From assembly GCA_027625915.1 (NCBI GenBank), contig JANTQA010000048.1:558001-622000 (forward strand): 64,000 nucleotides of DNA, written 5' to 3'. A program made the position numbers and the translations under genes. The notes under the pieces are model-generated. The model was not told the DNA's origin, searched no databases, and saw only the letters and a list, made by a program, of their open reading frames with translations. The stretch is from Anaeramoeba flamelloides (lineage: Eukaryota > Metamonada > Anaeramoebidae). How positions within the stretch are numbered: the first letter of the stretch is position 1; every line of letters starts with the position of its first letter. Below, one piece after another: positions 49,801 to 61,490 of the stretch.

Positions 49801-52800
49801 AAAAAAGGATCATGGTCGATGGAAGAAGACCTTCTTTTAACCAATGCTGTAAAAAAATATAAATCTTCTTGGCCAAAAATAGCTTTAGTTGTTGAGGGAA
49901 GAACCCCTAAGCAATGCCGTGAACGGTTCGATCGTTTATTTTTGATTTTTTTATTTTTAAATTTAATATGATTTTTTTTTTGATAAAATCATTTTTTCAA
50001 AAAATACAATCAAAACCTTCAAAAAATGAACATTTCTAAAAAAGGGTAAATTTTATTAAAAAATACTTTATTTTTTAACAAATCCTTTTACCTTTAAACT
50101 TTAAAAATTCTTTATAAATTGCTATTTGCAAAAAGTGATTTTTCATCAATTTTATTTTTCAATAATATGAGATAAAACAAGCTATTTCCAAAAAAAAAAG
50201 TGTTACAAATTTATTACAAAATATTTTTATTAAACCTAATTCTAATACCTAGTGTAAATATGAATGTTATAAAAAATAGAGTTTTAACAATTTTCGAGAT
50301 AAATAAAGAGTTCCATGTATTTATCCAAATTTTGGTAATAGTAAACCAAATGCCCGTTTTGATTTTTGAGCTCAAAGGGATTTTCAATATAAAATCGTTT
50401 GCTAAACACCAACCTTTCAATTTTTGAAAAAAAAAACATTTTTCAAACAAAGTATTGGTATTTACCAAATGATTTTATATTGAAAACAACTTCAAGATCA
50501 AAAATCAAAACGGGAATTTTGTTTACTATTACCAAAATTTGGATAAATACATGGAACTCTTTATTTATCTCGAAAATTGTTAAAACTCTATTTTTTACAA
50601 CATTCCACATTTACACTTGTGTATTATTATTTAAATTTCCAGTATTGTTATTAATCATAAATGAATTCTTTATAAGAATTCAATTTGCTTATTTATAAGC
50701 ATTACTTTAATAAAAGATACCAAAGTTTCTGATCACAATTTTGTATGATATTTTTTAAGGTGTGAAAAATTCGTGGTTATTTTCTACTTTTTGATCATAA
50801 AATTTTTTTTCAAAAGATATTTAATCTTGATAGAATTTTGAATAGAACGAAAAAATTATAACAGCATTTTATTCGTGAAAAAATCGTTTGGATCATTATG
50901 GTATTGTTCGGATTTTCATTGAAATTGTAGTTGCTAGTTTTGTCCAAAAAAAGTGTGATTTTTTTTTTCTTTTTTTTTGAATTATTTTGATGAATATATT
51001 TTGAAATACACACAATATGATCCGATTCAATAAGTATTAATATCACTCTTAATTTCATATTGGCCAATTTATAAATTGAACGGCTTGCAAAGAGAAAATA
51101 TTACTTTGCATATAAAAAAAAAGCTACACATTTTTTTGGAAATACCTTATACAAAACTATTTTTTAAGACAGTCATATTTACTATTGTGAAATAAAAAAA
51201 TCTATTTTAAAATTTAAACAGGGAAAATTATTAAATTTCAAATTTGATCAAATTCTCATTTTGGTCAAATTCTCATTTTTTTCAAAATAGTCAATTCCAT
51301 TGAAATATATTGACTGTCGGCATTTTAAACATCCTTTACTGTTAGGTTAAGGTACGTTAGGGTAGGTTAGAGTATGCTAGAGTATACCTGGGTGGTTTGG
51401 ATGTTTGGGGGGTATACTAGAAAATTTTGGCAAGGATTTTGAGAAAAAAAAATAATTAAGAAACAAATTAGACTTTGAAAACTTGTTATAAGGGGAAAAA
51501 ATTTTCCACTTAACTTTTTGTGTTAAAATTGATTTTCGAACAAATTTATGAAAATATTTAGTATTGATGATTTCAATATTTTGAATATTCTACAAATCAA
51601 GTTATAAAATACTACCAATCACAAAATAATCTTTTCGATTTTTCCACCCACAATAATAAAAAAACCATTAAAAACCATCATACCAATAATAATAATCAAG
51701 AAACTCTTCAAAAATATGAAAAAATTCAATTTGACCAATTTTGAAATTTGACCAAATTTGAAATTTAATAATATACCCTTTAAACACAGCAAAGCAATGA
51801 AAAATAAAAATTTTAAAAACAGAAACAAACAAAAAAATACAAAAACCCATTTCTTCTTATTTACAAAAAACTTGATATTAAATTTGTTTTGGTTAATAAG
51901 CATTAATAATTTTAAAAGATAATCTTCCTAATTCAACGTAAAAAAATAACAACAAAAAAAAGAATGTAAAATGGATTCCACCTCGCAAACCCATAAAAAA
52001 TAGAAAACTTTTTAATTTTCTTCATAGAATAATTTAACGTTAAAAATTACAAAACTTTGAAATCAATTAACTCTTTTTAATTATTTTTTTTTTTTTTCTA
52101 TTTTTCAAAGTTTTACAAAGTTTTTTGAAGAAATCTTCAAATCAAGCAACCCTTTTTATTTAAATATTAAGCAAAATTAGAACTTAAAATTCAAATCCTA
52201 AAAACTTTTTTTAAAAAAAAGTTTATCAAAAAAAAATAAAACAAAAATAAAATAAAAAAAACCCTTTTCCACAATTATTTAAAATTAAAAATCTTCTTTC
52301 TAAAACAAATAATTCAATTATTATCAAAATTTTACAAAGGATCTGGTTTCTGTGAATTCATTTATTTTTATTTTTATTTTGTTTAATAAATATTGCAAAC
52401 CAAAAAATAAATCTGATAAAAATTTTGCTTCATAATCCAAAACAAAATATTTTTTGCAGACTTTTTTTTACTGGCAAATTACAGAAATACCATCAACCAC
52501 ATGAATCTCAGAAACCACCAAAACCACCGAAACCACCGAAACCACCGAAATCACAAAACTAAACAATAGGTTTCGGAATTCAAGTAACTAAACTTTCTAA
52601 AAGAGGTTCTGATCAATTTTTGTTTTTAAAAGATCAAATGAAACTTTTATCAGATATTATTTTTTAATTAACAGTAATTTAGAAAATATTATTTAGTTAA
52701 CATATATCAAATTCAATTTTCATTTTAACTTTTATTTCAAAAAATTAAAAAAAAAATCAAAAAACAAAATAATGATATTATTATTTTCAAATTGGAAAAG

Positions 52801-55800
52801 AATTTTAATTTTTCATAATTTACTGCTTTTAATCCTCAAAATATTTCAAGAAAAACTTTTCTGATAAGTTATCTCATTTCCATTGAATAAATTCGATTTC
52901 ATTCGTATACTCTAAATCTACTATTCTCTTTGTGCTTTGAAGTTATAAAAAGTTGAATTTACCACAACTCCTTTGCCTAATAATTTATGACATTGTCCAT
53001 ATTTTGTGGAGAAAACATTGATATGAATTGGAATTAAATGGAAAATAAAGAACAAATATTTGGATATAAAACAAAATTTCTGTTGAAAACGATATTAAAA
53101 ATTTATTAAATTCAAATAAAGGTCGCAAAACCTCTGAGTATTACAAAATAATTCTAAAATAAACAGAACAAATGAAATTTATAAACCAAAGGTATCTTGA
53201 TCAAAAACTTTCAGGAATCATTTCTAAATTTCGATCTTTTACTAATGATCCAAATAAATATTCATATTTTCTAAAATATAAATAACTGTAAATTTTGTCA
53301 TTGTTGTTTAAAATTAAAAAAAACCAAAAAATCTTATCGAGAATTTCGATCATTTCTTCTGTTGATTCCCTAAATATGAAAGATATAGAAATGACGAAAA
53401 GAATCTATCAAAACAAATTCAAGTAAAAAAAACAAAGAAAAAATAATCAACTCCAGGAATAAAAAATAAAGTCTCTTTATATAATGACTATTGCTAATAA
53501 TTATAAATTTTATGAATCTTCAAGACATTGATCTAAACTTTGTTTCAGTCAGAGGGTGCCCAATATTTTTTTTCAAATATCAATTATTTTATATAATTGA
53601 CCTTTGAAGAACAAATAACAATTAAGAAGAATAATACACAACAAAGAATAGTTGATACCCCTGAATGAAAGAAAACTAAAAAATCAACAGATTTTCTTGA
53701 AAATTCAAAAACTCAAATTCTTCAAGTCTCTATTGAGAAAAACAACAATGTTCATTTTGATCTTCAATTGAAGATCAAATAAAATTCAAATAGAAATAAA
53801 TATTAATTCTCTACAACCATTTTCACTGTATCAATAACATTAGAATAACACGTTTTTATAAAAGTGACTATCGAACTTGAAATAAAAAAAATTTTCAAAA
53901 CAATTATATACAAAAAAAAAGGAAAACCAAAAAATGAAAAATAATTTCAATTAAGTAAAAAAAATAATAAATAACAGTTTAAAACATTGGAAATAGGGAA
54001 AATTGATTTTGAATTATTATGCTTTCTCATCAAATGTCGATATATTCACTCCAACCATAAAAGAAAAGCTATCAAAATTAAATTGAAACAAATTTCTTTT
54101 TTAAAATATTTTAATAAACATTACCGTTTTATCAGAAAGATCTTAAAAATCTTTTTTTTTTTCTTACTAAAAATCGATGGATTAATAAATATTATATTTT
54201 ATAATGAATCATGTAAAAAATTGATTTTCTTAATTGTAATGAAAACATTATTTTAATGAACCTATTACTAATTTCCAAACGAGAAATGAGAAAAATCCCA
54301 TTTAAATTTAAAAAAAATTCAAGAAGAATTCTCGGCAAATAACCCGACAATTAAAATTTTTATGAACTATTTTTAATTAATTTTTTTTTTAAAAATTATT
54401 TCTTATTTTTAAATGTTTTTAACAACCACAAATGTAATTAAGCCTTAATATAAATATTTTATATTTTGAAAGAATATCTAAGATAATTGATTTTGTAAAA
54501 AGTAATCTTCAAAAACTAATTTTTAAAAAAATGATAATTTTGAGAAATAAAACTATTTTTGTCCAAAATTCATCATATTTATATATTTTTTGAACCAAAA
54601 AGTAATTTAGAGACTTAAAAGGGTATACTTTCCCATTTAAAAGTAATTTAGCATTACCAAAAACCTGTTATTATTTCCATGGATTAATGTCTTGAAAACT
54701 TTGATTTTTAATTGAATGAAAAATTTATTATTCTCTCTTTTGGTAAGTTTGAAAATACTTTTTTTTGATTTTATTTTTTCTATAAGAAAAAATAGAAAGT
54801 TAATATTATTAAAATAAAATCAATCCAACTCAATCAACAATGCCTTTTATTTATTTTCCCTTTAAGTAAATATTTATTTTCCCTTTAAGTAAAAATAGGA
54901 AGTTTACTTTTCTTAAAATAAAATCAAACAAGTTATAAAAAGTCAAAAATAATTCAGAAAAAAAAAAAAAAAAATTAATGGGAAAATTATTTCCATTTAA
55001 AATTTAACTACCAACAGATCGAAAAAAAAATTAAGATTAAAATCAAAAATCTATCATTTCTTTAATTTTTTTTTTTACAACCAATTTTAACGAAAAATTC
55101 AATAAAATAAATATCTTTTATAACTATTTGAATATCAATTTTAAAAATTTAATAATTATAGTTGGAAAAATCAATTAGATCCATCTATTGACCATGGCCC
55201 CTGGCGTACAGATGAAAATGAAATATTGATTGCCAAACATAAAATATATGGTAACAAATGGTCAAAAATAAAAGAATTTTTACCTGGAAGACCTGATAAT
55301 GTAATTAAGAACCGATGGAATACAACATTAAAAAAAAGATTTCCAGAAGAAAATAAAAAAAAACGTTCAAGCAAAACGAAAAAAAAAAAAACAAATAAGC
55401 AAAAAAAAAAAAAAAACAAATAATAAAACAAAAAAAAAAATAAATAATAAAAATAAAAAAAAAAACAACAAAAGCAACAATAATAAACAAAATACGCTTT
55501 TATATACTCCCCAAAAAAAAAAAAAAATAAAATATAATTCAGTTCCATCAACAATCACAGCACATAGAACTTCGAATAATTTAAAAAAAAAAAAGAAGAC
55601 AAAAAGTAATTTAAAAGAAAATATCCAAGATAAAATTCCCACAAAAACTAAAAAAAAAGAAAAAAAAAAATTGCAATTAAATTTAATTCTTAATCATGAA
55701 TTAAATAATAATAACAGTAGCAATGATATTGATAATATTAATACGAATAATAATAATATTATCAAAAATCGAAGAATTACGAGAAGTTTTGCAAGGAATT

Positions 55801-57731
55801 TGAATCACGTTAAGAAGCCAATTTTTAGTCTTAGTGCTAAAAAAAAAATCAAAATCACTCGAAAAAAAAAGGGGAGACCAAAAAAAAAAAAAATTAAACT
55901 TAATCCTAAATTAATTCAAAAAAGAAATAATCTAAAAGAAATTAAAAGAAAACACAAAAAAGAACAATTAAATAACGAAAATATTAACAACACTAATAAA
56001 AGCATTGGGACAAATAAGAATATTATGAGTGAAATTGAAGAAACTATAAAAGTTAAACCAAAAATTGAAAAAAAAGAAAAGAAAAACAGCAAAAAAAAGG
56101 AAATGGAAAAAGTTAAAAACAATATTGAAATTGAAGAAGAAGAATTTCAAGAAAAAATAATTAATAAGGAATCTTTGGATGATGATAAGGAAAACAATGA
56201 TCTTAATGATGACGATGATGACGAAAATGATGAAGATGAAGATGATAATGATGATGACGATGGCGATGTTGTTGATGATAATGATGATAATTATGATCTG
56301 GAAGAGAAACAGAAAGATAATGATAATAATGTCATCGATGGTAATTATGATGAAGAAGATGACGATGACGATGCTGGCGATGATGACGATGACGACGATT
56401 ATAAATATGAAGAAGATGAAGAAAATGAAGATTATGATTTTAATTATTTAAATAATAATCAAAAACAACAACCAAAACGAAAGAGAAAAACAAAACCAAA
56501 ATCAAGACTAAAAACAAAAACAAAATTAATAGTAAAAGTAAAATTAAAACCAAAAACAAAACCAAACCAAAAACTAGAAGATGAACAAAAAATTGTGAAG
56601 GAACAAGAACAAAATCAGAAAATTAAAAATGATCAATCTTTTACAATGATTCCACAAGAGAAAAAAAAAAATTCATTTTCACAATTACAATATGAGGAAG
56701 AATCCGAAGAAGAAACCGAAGAAAAATATGAGGAAGAATATGAAGAAGAATCTGAAGAAGAATCAGAAAACGAATCCAATTTCACTTTACAAAGGAATAA
56801 TAATAAATCAAAAAAAGAGACAAGTAATAAAAAAACAAAGAAAAAAAAAATTAATGAAATGGAATCACTATCACAATATATTCCGATATATTGCGATCGA
56901 GACAAAAACAATTCACCAATTGAAAAACGAAATATTATTTCACCTAATCATCTCTCGTTTTTACCTATTCATAATTCAAATATTCATAATTCAATAAAAA
57001 AAAACAATCAAATTCAAAAAACACGAAATTCAACCCAACAATCTTCGAATAAGATTTCTTTAAATAGTAATCGAATCGAAAATTGTAATTATAATAGATC
57101 AAGAAAAAACACGCAAAAGGCAAGCAACAACCAAAACCATTCTTTACTCTTAACGCCCCAGAAAACATTTTTTTTCAATCCCACGCAACGATCGCTTACC
57201 CCAACATCTTCCCAATTAAAGCAAAATCTAACGAACAATAGCACTTTCATAAGAAGGCCACTTACCCCAACATTTCAAAAACTCCACAGCAACAACAATA
57301 GCAACCCCAACCAGAATTTTTTCCTTAATCATATCAATTCTCGTCATGGCAAAACTGACATCAATTCCAAATTAAAGCCAACAACACCATTTTCTCCTAA
57401 TTACAGCTTATTTAATCAACAAACGAGAGGCACACAATTTCTAAATTATCAAAGAGCACTTTTTTCCCCACAAAGCAAACAATTATATGAAAATAATCAT
57501 CTTGCGAATTATTTTGGAAATCATAAAGTGAAGCCCAAAGCACAAAATTTGACCAACCCTAAACAAAATTTCAGAAAAAGAAATTTTAATATCGATAAAG
57601 AAAATATCTCCCATAATGAAACAAATATCATTAAAAAACAAAAACCAAATATTCATAAACCCGCTTTTTTTTCTTCGAATTCCTCTTTTAGCAGAGAAAC
57701 AAAAACTAAAAAAAAATCAATTATTAATTAA
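46849..57731 (+). CDS. three-repeat Myb (R1R2R3) transcription factor with AT-hook and acidic/basic tail
   Basis: Exons 46849-46903 (proposed), 47079-47179, 49504-49614, 49783-49925 and 55162-57731. The spliced frame gives R1 (IWKKEDDKIL...DWDLI...CLHRWKK), R2 (GSWSMEEDLL...SWPKIA...QCRERWKNQLDP) and R3 (GPWRTDENEI...KWSKIKEFLPGRPDNVIKNR), with all nine Trp anchors. This is the c-Myb/plant MYB3R type, a nuclear DNA-binding regulator often tied to the cell cycle. The R2-R3 splice (donor GTTCGA, phase 2) rebuilds the family signature exactly. The tail has an AT-hook (TRKKKGRPKKKK, about 55860), Asp/Glu-rich blocks (56200-56450, 56690-56780) and several Thr/Ser-Pro sites (RSLTPT, RRPLTPT, LLTPQKT). 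The repeat frame meets a stop at 55423 while the tail frame is open throughout; the shift lies in A runs and is probably an assembly indel. Exon 1 is the least certain part. Confidence 0.85.
47180..49503 (+). other. 2.3-kb Myb intron 2
   Basis: Donor GTAATT after KKED, acceptor GTATAG. It holds repeat I copy 3 (about 48185-48540). The rest is AT-rich with no supported exon; the 111-codon minus-strand ORF at 47699-48034 has no recognisable domain. Confidence 0.65.
48185..48540 (+). repeat. dispersed repeat I, copy 3
   Basis: Shares AACATCAAATAAAACTAAAA, ATTTAAGCATTTT, AACAATAAGCATTG and AATGATCAGCGAAAAATAAG with the copies in scaffold-gene introns. Confidence 0.48.
49622..49690 (+). repeat. 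CA-rich tract after the Myb exon 3 donor
   Basis: Irregular CACACA/ACACAAGCAC units lie within the 168-bp intron 49615-49782. This is similar in position and composition to the tract after the scaffold exon 2 donor. Confidence 0.5.
50250..50615. repeat. large imperfect palindrome, arms about 170 bp
   Basis: The left arm (AAAATAGAGTTTTAACAATT, ATAAATAAAGAGTTCCATGT, CCAAATTTTGGTAATAGTAA) is repeated in reverse complement on the right (50470-50615). The centre is near 50432 with almost no spacer. ORFs on the two strands here translate to nearly the same peptide, an artefact of the symmetry. Confidence 0.75.
51340..51420. repeat. degenerate TTAGG/GTTAG-like stretch
   Basis: GTTAGGTTAAGGTACGTTAG followed by GGTAGGTTAGAGTATGCTAG: G-rich units of 6-11 bp resembling decayed telomere-type repeats, unusual in this AT-rich setting. 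Confidence 0.4.
52511..52557. repeat. 9-bp tandem repeat (GAAACCACC)n
   Basis: Five units with minor variation (CCAAAA, TCAC). It differs from the array at 21832 by only two C/T or C/A positions per unit. Confidence 0.65.
53536..54020 (-). mobile_element. partial A-related element, uninterrupted homologue of 15844-17681
   Basis: It starts AACTTTGTTTCAGTCAGAGG after TA and follows the reverse complement of the element at 15844 (AACAACAATGTTCATTTTGA, TTAGAATAACACGTTTTTAT). The 1.13-kb insertion is absent. The distal end is degraded and no second terminal repeat was found. Confidence 0.55.
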
Positions 57732-58583
57732 ATTAATCAAGATAAAAATATATTAATATTTTATTATGAGATATTATATATTATATATTTTGATTGTTTT
57801 TTTTTGCAATTGAATAATTATACAAAATTACAAAACCCACATAATTTGAAAATAAAAAAAATCATAATTTGATTATAATGAATTCTTTTTTTACAGAAAT
57901 TTTTCCAAAAAAATTCTTATTTTATCTAAAGAAAACTTTGCCTTAGATATGAATTATATGAGTAGAACTCATATAATAAAAGCTTATCAAAGTTTTCGAA
58001 TTTAATGCGAGACTTGATTTAAATTTCAGATCTCCATTTTACTATTGTTTAATGTTTTTTTTCTAATCTTTTCGTTACTTTATTCTTCTTCTTTTCTCCA
58101 CTTTTTTTTTTTTTTTTTTTTATTAGGATGTGTTACTTTTAATATAAATAAAATATTTTTTTAAAAATGACTTATTTTTTTATTTTAAATTTTTTTTATT
58201 AAAAGCTTACACAATTTCCCCCTGTAACTCAAAAAGAAATAAATTTTTTTCATTCAGAATCATTTTAATAATAAATGTTTCATTTAATTGTGAAACATCT
58301 GTCAAATAGAGAATTCCTCCTCCTAAACTAATAAAAGTATATAAACTAAATTTCATAATAAATGGCCCAATTTTTTTTTTACTAATTTTTTAATAACTTT
58401 TTTTTATTTTATTTTTAGAAACAAAATAAATATTTCTAGTTGTATAGGACTGAATATTAAAAGAGAAATTTTTTCATTCAAATAGATAACTTCAATTTAT
58501 AAAAATAACTATTTTCAAAATTTCATTTTTAATTGGCCAATGATTTTGTAATAGAGTTTATTTTTTTGCATATTTATATAATA

Positions 58584-59112
58584 AACTAAATTCCAAAAAT
58601 TTGGAAACAGTATAAAGAGAGGTAAGAAAAACAATACCCCATTTTACATTCAATTTGGAAATAATTTTGATTTTACAAACTATCTCATTTTTTGTATTTT
58701 TTGTTTTGTTTCCATTTCATTTTTTCCAGTTACATAATCTGTTTTGTTAGATCTGGAATTTTTTTTACGATTGTTGATAGAAGGTTAGTGTTGAATTTTT
58801 TAAATAGAAAAATCACATACAATTAGTCAATGGAATCTTATCATTTGTTCGATCAACAATCGATGGTGAAATTTCAACAAATCAACCAATACATTTTATG
58901 TTCTGCTTGTTTCATTATTTTGGACACACCAATTTTGATTTTCTGAGTTTTATCAATTTTTTTCCTTTATTTGGAAAAAATGATTACTTATAAAAACATT
59001 AATACGGGATAACTTAAATGTTGTTTTATATTGTATTTGAAAAATATAATAAATTGATTTTTTTTTTGTCTATTTTTGATTTTGGATGTATCCAAATTTT
59101 TGGAATGGGGTT
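58584..59112 (-). mobile_element. element F, copy 4 (529 bp, best-preserved ends)
   Basis: TIRs of about 25 bp: AACTAAATTCCAAAAATTTG at the left, mirrored by CAAATTTTTGGAATGGGGTT at the right. TA lies on both sides (58582-58583 and 59113-59114). This copy defines the F family ends. Noncoding. Confidence 0.75.
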
Positions 59113-59303
59113 TAGATTCTACAATATAAAATAAATTTGTAAAACAATTAAAAATTAAATAAAATAATAAAAAAAAGGCAAAAAAAGCGAAAAAATCTTT
59201 TAAATTTGGAAATTATTGATATTTTTTTTTAAATTTCTAATATCCATTTAAACCCGTTAAAGATATATGAATCAATTTATTGATTTATAATTCTTTAACT
59301 GGG

Positions 59304-59307
<4 letters not shown>

Positions 59308-59338
<31 letters not shown>
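59308..59338. repeat. AT dinucleotide microsatellite
   Basis: About 15 uninterrupted AT units. Confidence 0.85.
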
Positions 59339-59342
<4 letters not shown>

Positions 59343-60004
59343 AATTTTTATCATTTTTTGTCATACTTGTTTTTTACTTTTATATTATTTTACAAACTTA
59401 AATTACATGTATTGTTTATCATAATGGTAATTTTTTTCACAGATTTGGTTTTATGTTAAATTTGATTACTATAAAATTTGAAAACCCAAAAAAATTGTTT
59501 GTGTCATCTAACTCTTTCATTACACAATAATCTCTAGTGAAATACAAAAAATACAATAACATATTTTTTTGTTTTTCAAATCCCAAATGAATAATCCTAT
59601 TTCTTTTTTTTATTTCAATTGAAACTTTAAAATTTTTGTTTTTCGAGTATCATAAATGATAAATAATTGTTTAGATTTCAATTACTTATTAATTCTAATG
59701 TATTCTCATTTTTAATTATTTATTTATTCAGATTTTTTTTTCAAAAAATTGATTGTGATCTGTTATCCTATTTGATTGTTTTTTATTTAGTTAAATATTA
59801 ATACCCCCCCCCTTTATTGACGAATCAAAATCAAATTTAATTATTTTTATTCTTCTATTTTTTTTTATTTTGATAATTTTTCCTTTAATAATCCCTTTCT
59901 CCAAATAAATAAATAAATAAACAAAAATATATTTATAAAATAATCTAATAAAAAAACAATATTATAATGAGCTACCCAAATTAAAAAAAAAAAAAACCAA
60001 GACA

Positions 60005-60215
60005 CAGTTGATCGGATTTTCAGGATTTAAAAGAATAGAATAAAAACAAATATTTTCCTGAATTCTTTTGAATTCAAGAAAACCCCTGCTAACTTGTTTT
60101 TTTAATTCTCAAATTAAAAAACAATATGGCTAGGTTTTCTAATATTCTTTTTAGTTCCCAAAAACCACCATTTTACTTTTTCTTTCATTTGAGAAATAAA
60201 AAAAAGCTATGTTAA
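60005..60215. repeat. element E, copy 4 (diverged)
   Basis: TTCAGGATTTAAAAGAATAG pairs with GAATTCTTTTGAATTCAAG, followed by AAAACCCCTGC and TAGGTTTTCTA. Same components as the other E copies, in reversed order. Confidence 0.45.
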
Positions 60216-61169
60216 TAATAAACATGCACCCCTCCCCAGTCACAGTAGATACATGAAAAGTATAAAAAGATTATCAATAATCAATAAAAAATCCACAGTC
60301 TGTGATTTATAATTGAGTCTTCACCACTGTTAGGTCTTTTTTTCATTTAACATAATAATCAAGTAAAATCAAAGGTTTTACCCAATCAGCTTGAATCGAA
60401 AAAAACATATACCTGGCTTCTATAAATGGTACCCTAGATACCTGAATTTACATATTTTTTTTTTTTTTTATTATTTGAAGTATATTTTATTTTCATTCAT
60501 TTATTATTAGTTTTTCTTTATTATCCTAATTTAACTAACGATAAGAGATTTGATGAAAAATCTGCAACAAGATCAATATATTTCAACATTTTGATTAATC
60601 ATTTTAAACAGTTACTGATTATTTTATCTTAGAATAATATTTTTTTTTTTGCATTACATTTGAAATTACAAAAACTTACCTAGGTGAGTAGTCGGTGAAT
60701 AATTTCTCAATGGTAGTAACTATATCATGCTGATTATATTCTTTTAACAATATTTCCTACTATAATTTTCTTTTATTAGATTCGGATTATCTGTCTACTT
60801 ACTGATATATAACCAGTGAAACATAATGACCCTTCAACTATCTAGACTAATAGCAGAGCGATTATTGATTCTCTGCAGAAAAAAAACAAATAATTGAATT
60901 TATGGAAAATTAAAAAAATAATAAAAAATTTTTTTATTTAATTAATCATATGCAAAATCAATAAAATGCATAAAAAAGCTTTGAAATCAAAAATTATATT
61001 TTGATATATAACCTAGTTTTTTTTTAGTGACCAAATCTATTGTTGTTGAAATAACTCCTGGAAGCTTGGTAAACCCATCTTTAAAATTAAAAACAGTGTT
61101 TTTTTTCCGTAAAAGTTAATACAATAAATTTTAAAAGAGATTTACACCAAACAATCAACTAAAAAGAAT

Positions 61170-61490
61170 ATTGGTTTCTTAAGGTTTTATTTTCTTTTAA
61201 AAAAATTCTTCAAAAAGGAAATAACACATGTTAACTATTGTCTCAATAAGAGAGAGTAAAATTCTTAAAAAAAAGGAAAAAAAGTGAAAAAATTCACAAA
61301 AACTTTATCCTAAAAATTGGAAAAAACAAACAATTATCACAATTCATTTCATAATTTAAAAAAATCTCAAAACCTTAAAAAAATAACCTTCAAAATTGAT
61401 TTGGCCTTACTTATACCTTGGAAACTGAATTAGATGCTATGTTGGAATAAGAGAGAGAAAAAAAAAGCATTGATTTAATTATGAAACTCA
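61170..61490. repeat. dispersed repeat J, copy 2
   Basis: Similarity to 11990-12345 (TTGGTTTCTTAAGGTT, TTCAAAATTGATTTGG, ATGTTGGAATAAGAGAGAG). Diverged. Confidence 0.4.

Larger units (their letters stand above)
49926..55161 (+). other. 5.2-kb Myb intron 4, splitting R2
   Basis: Donor GTTCGA, acceptor TATAG; it interrupts the codon for the last Arg of QCRER. It contains a palindrome (about 50250-50615), a TTAGG-like stretch (51340-51420), a GAAACCACC array (52511-52557), a partial A-related element (53536 to about 54020) and a small direct duplication (TTTATTTTCCCTTTAAGTAA, twice, 54847-54891). No exon was found. Confidence 0.72.

Noticed and set aside
50214-50698. Two similar ORFs on opposite strands
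   Set aside because: They are the two strands of one palindrome, so similarity of their translations is automatic.
55171-57168. Minus-strand and +1 frame ORFs over the Myb tail
   Set aside because: Shadows of the A-rich, acidic/basic coding sequence; Phe-rich or Met/Ile-rich products without domains.
60660-60900. Possible small structured RNA
   Set aside because: No tRNA cloverleaf, box C/D or H/ACA layout could be built by eye.
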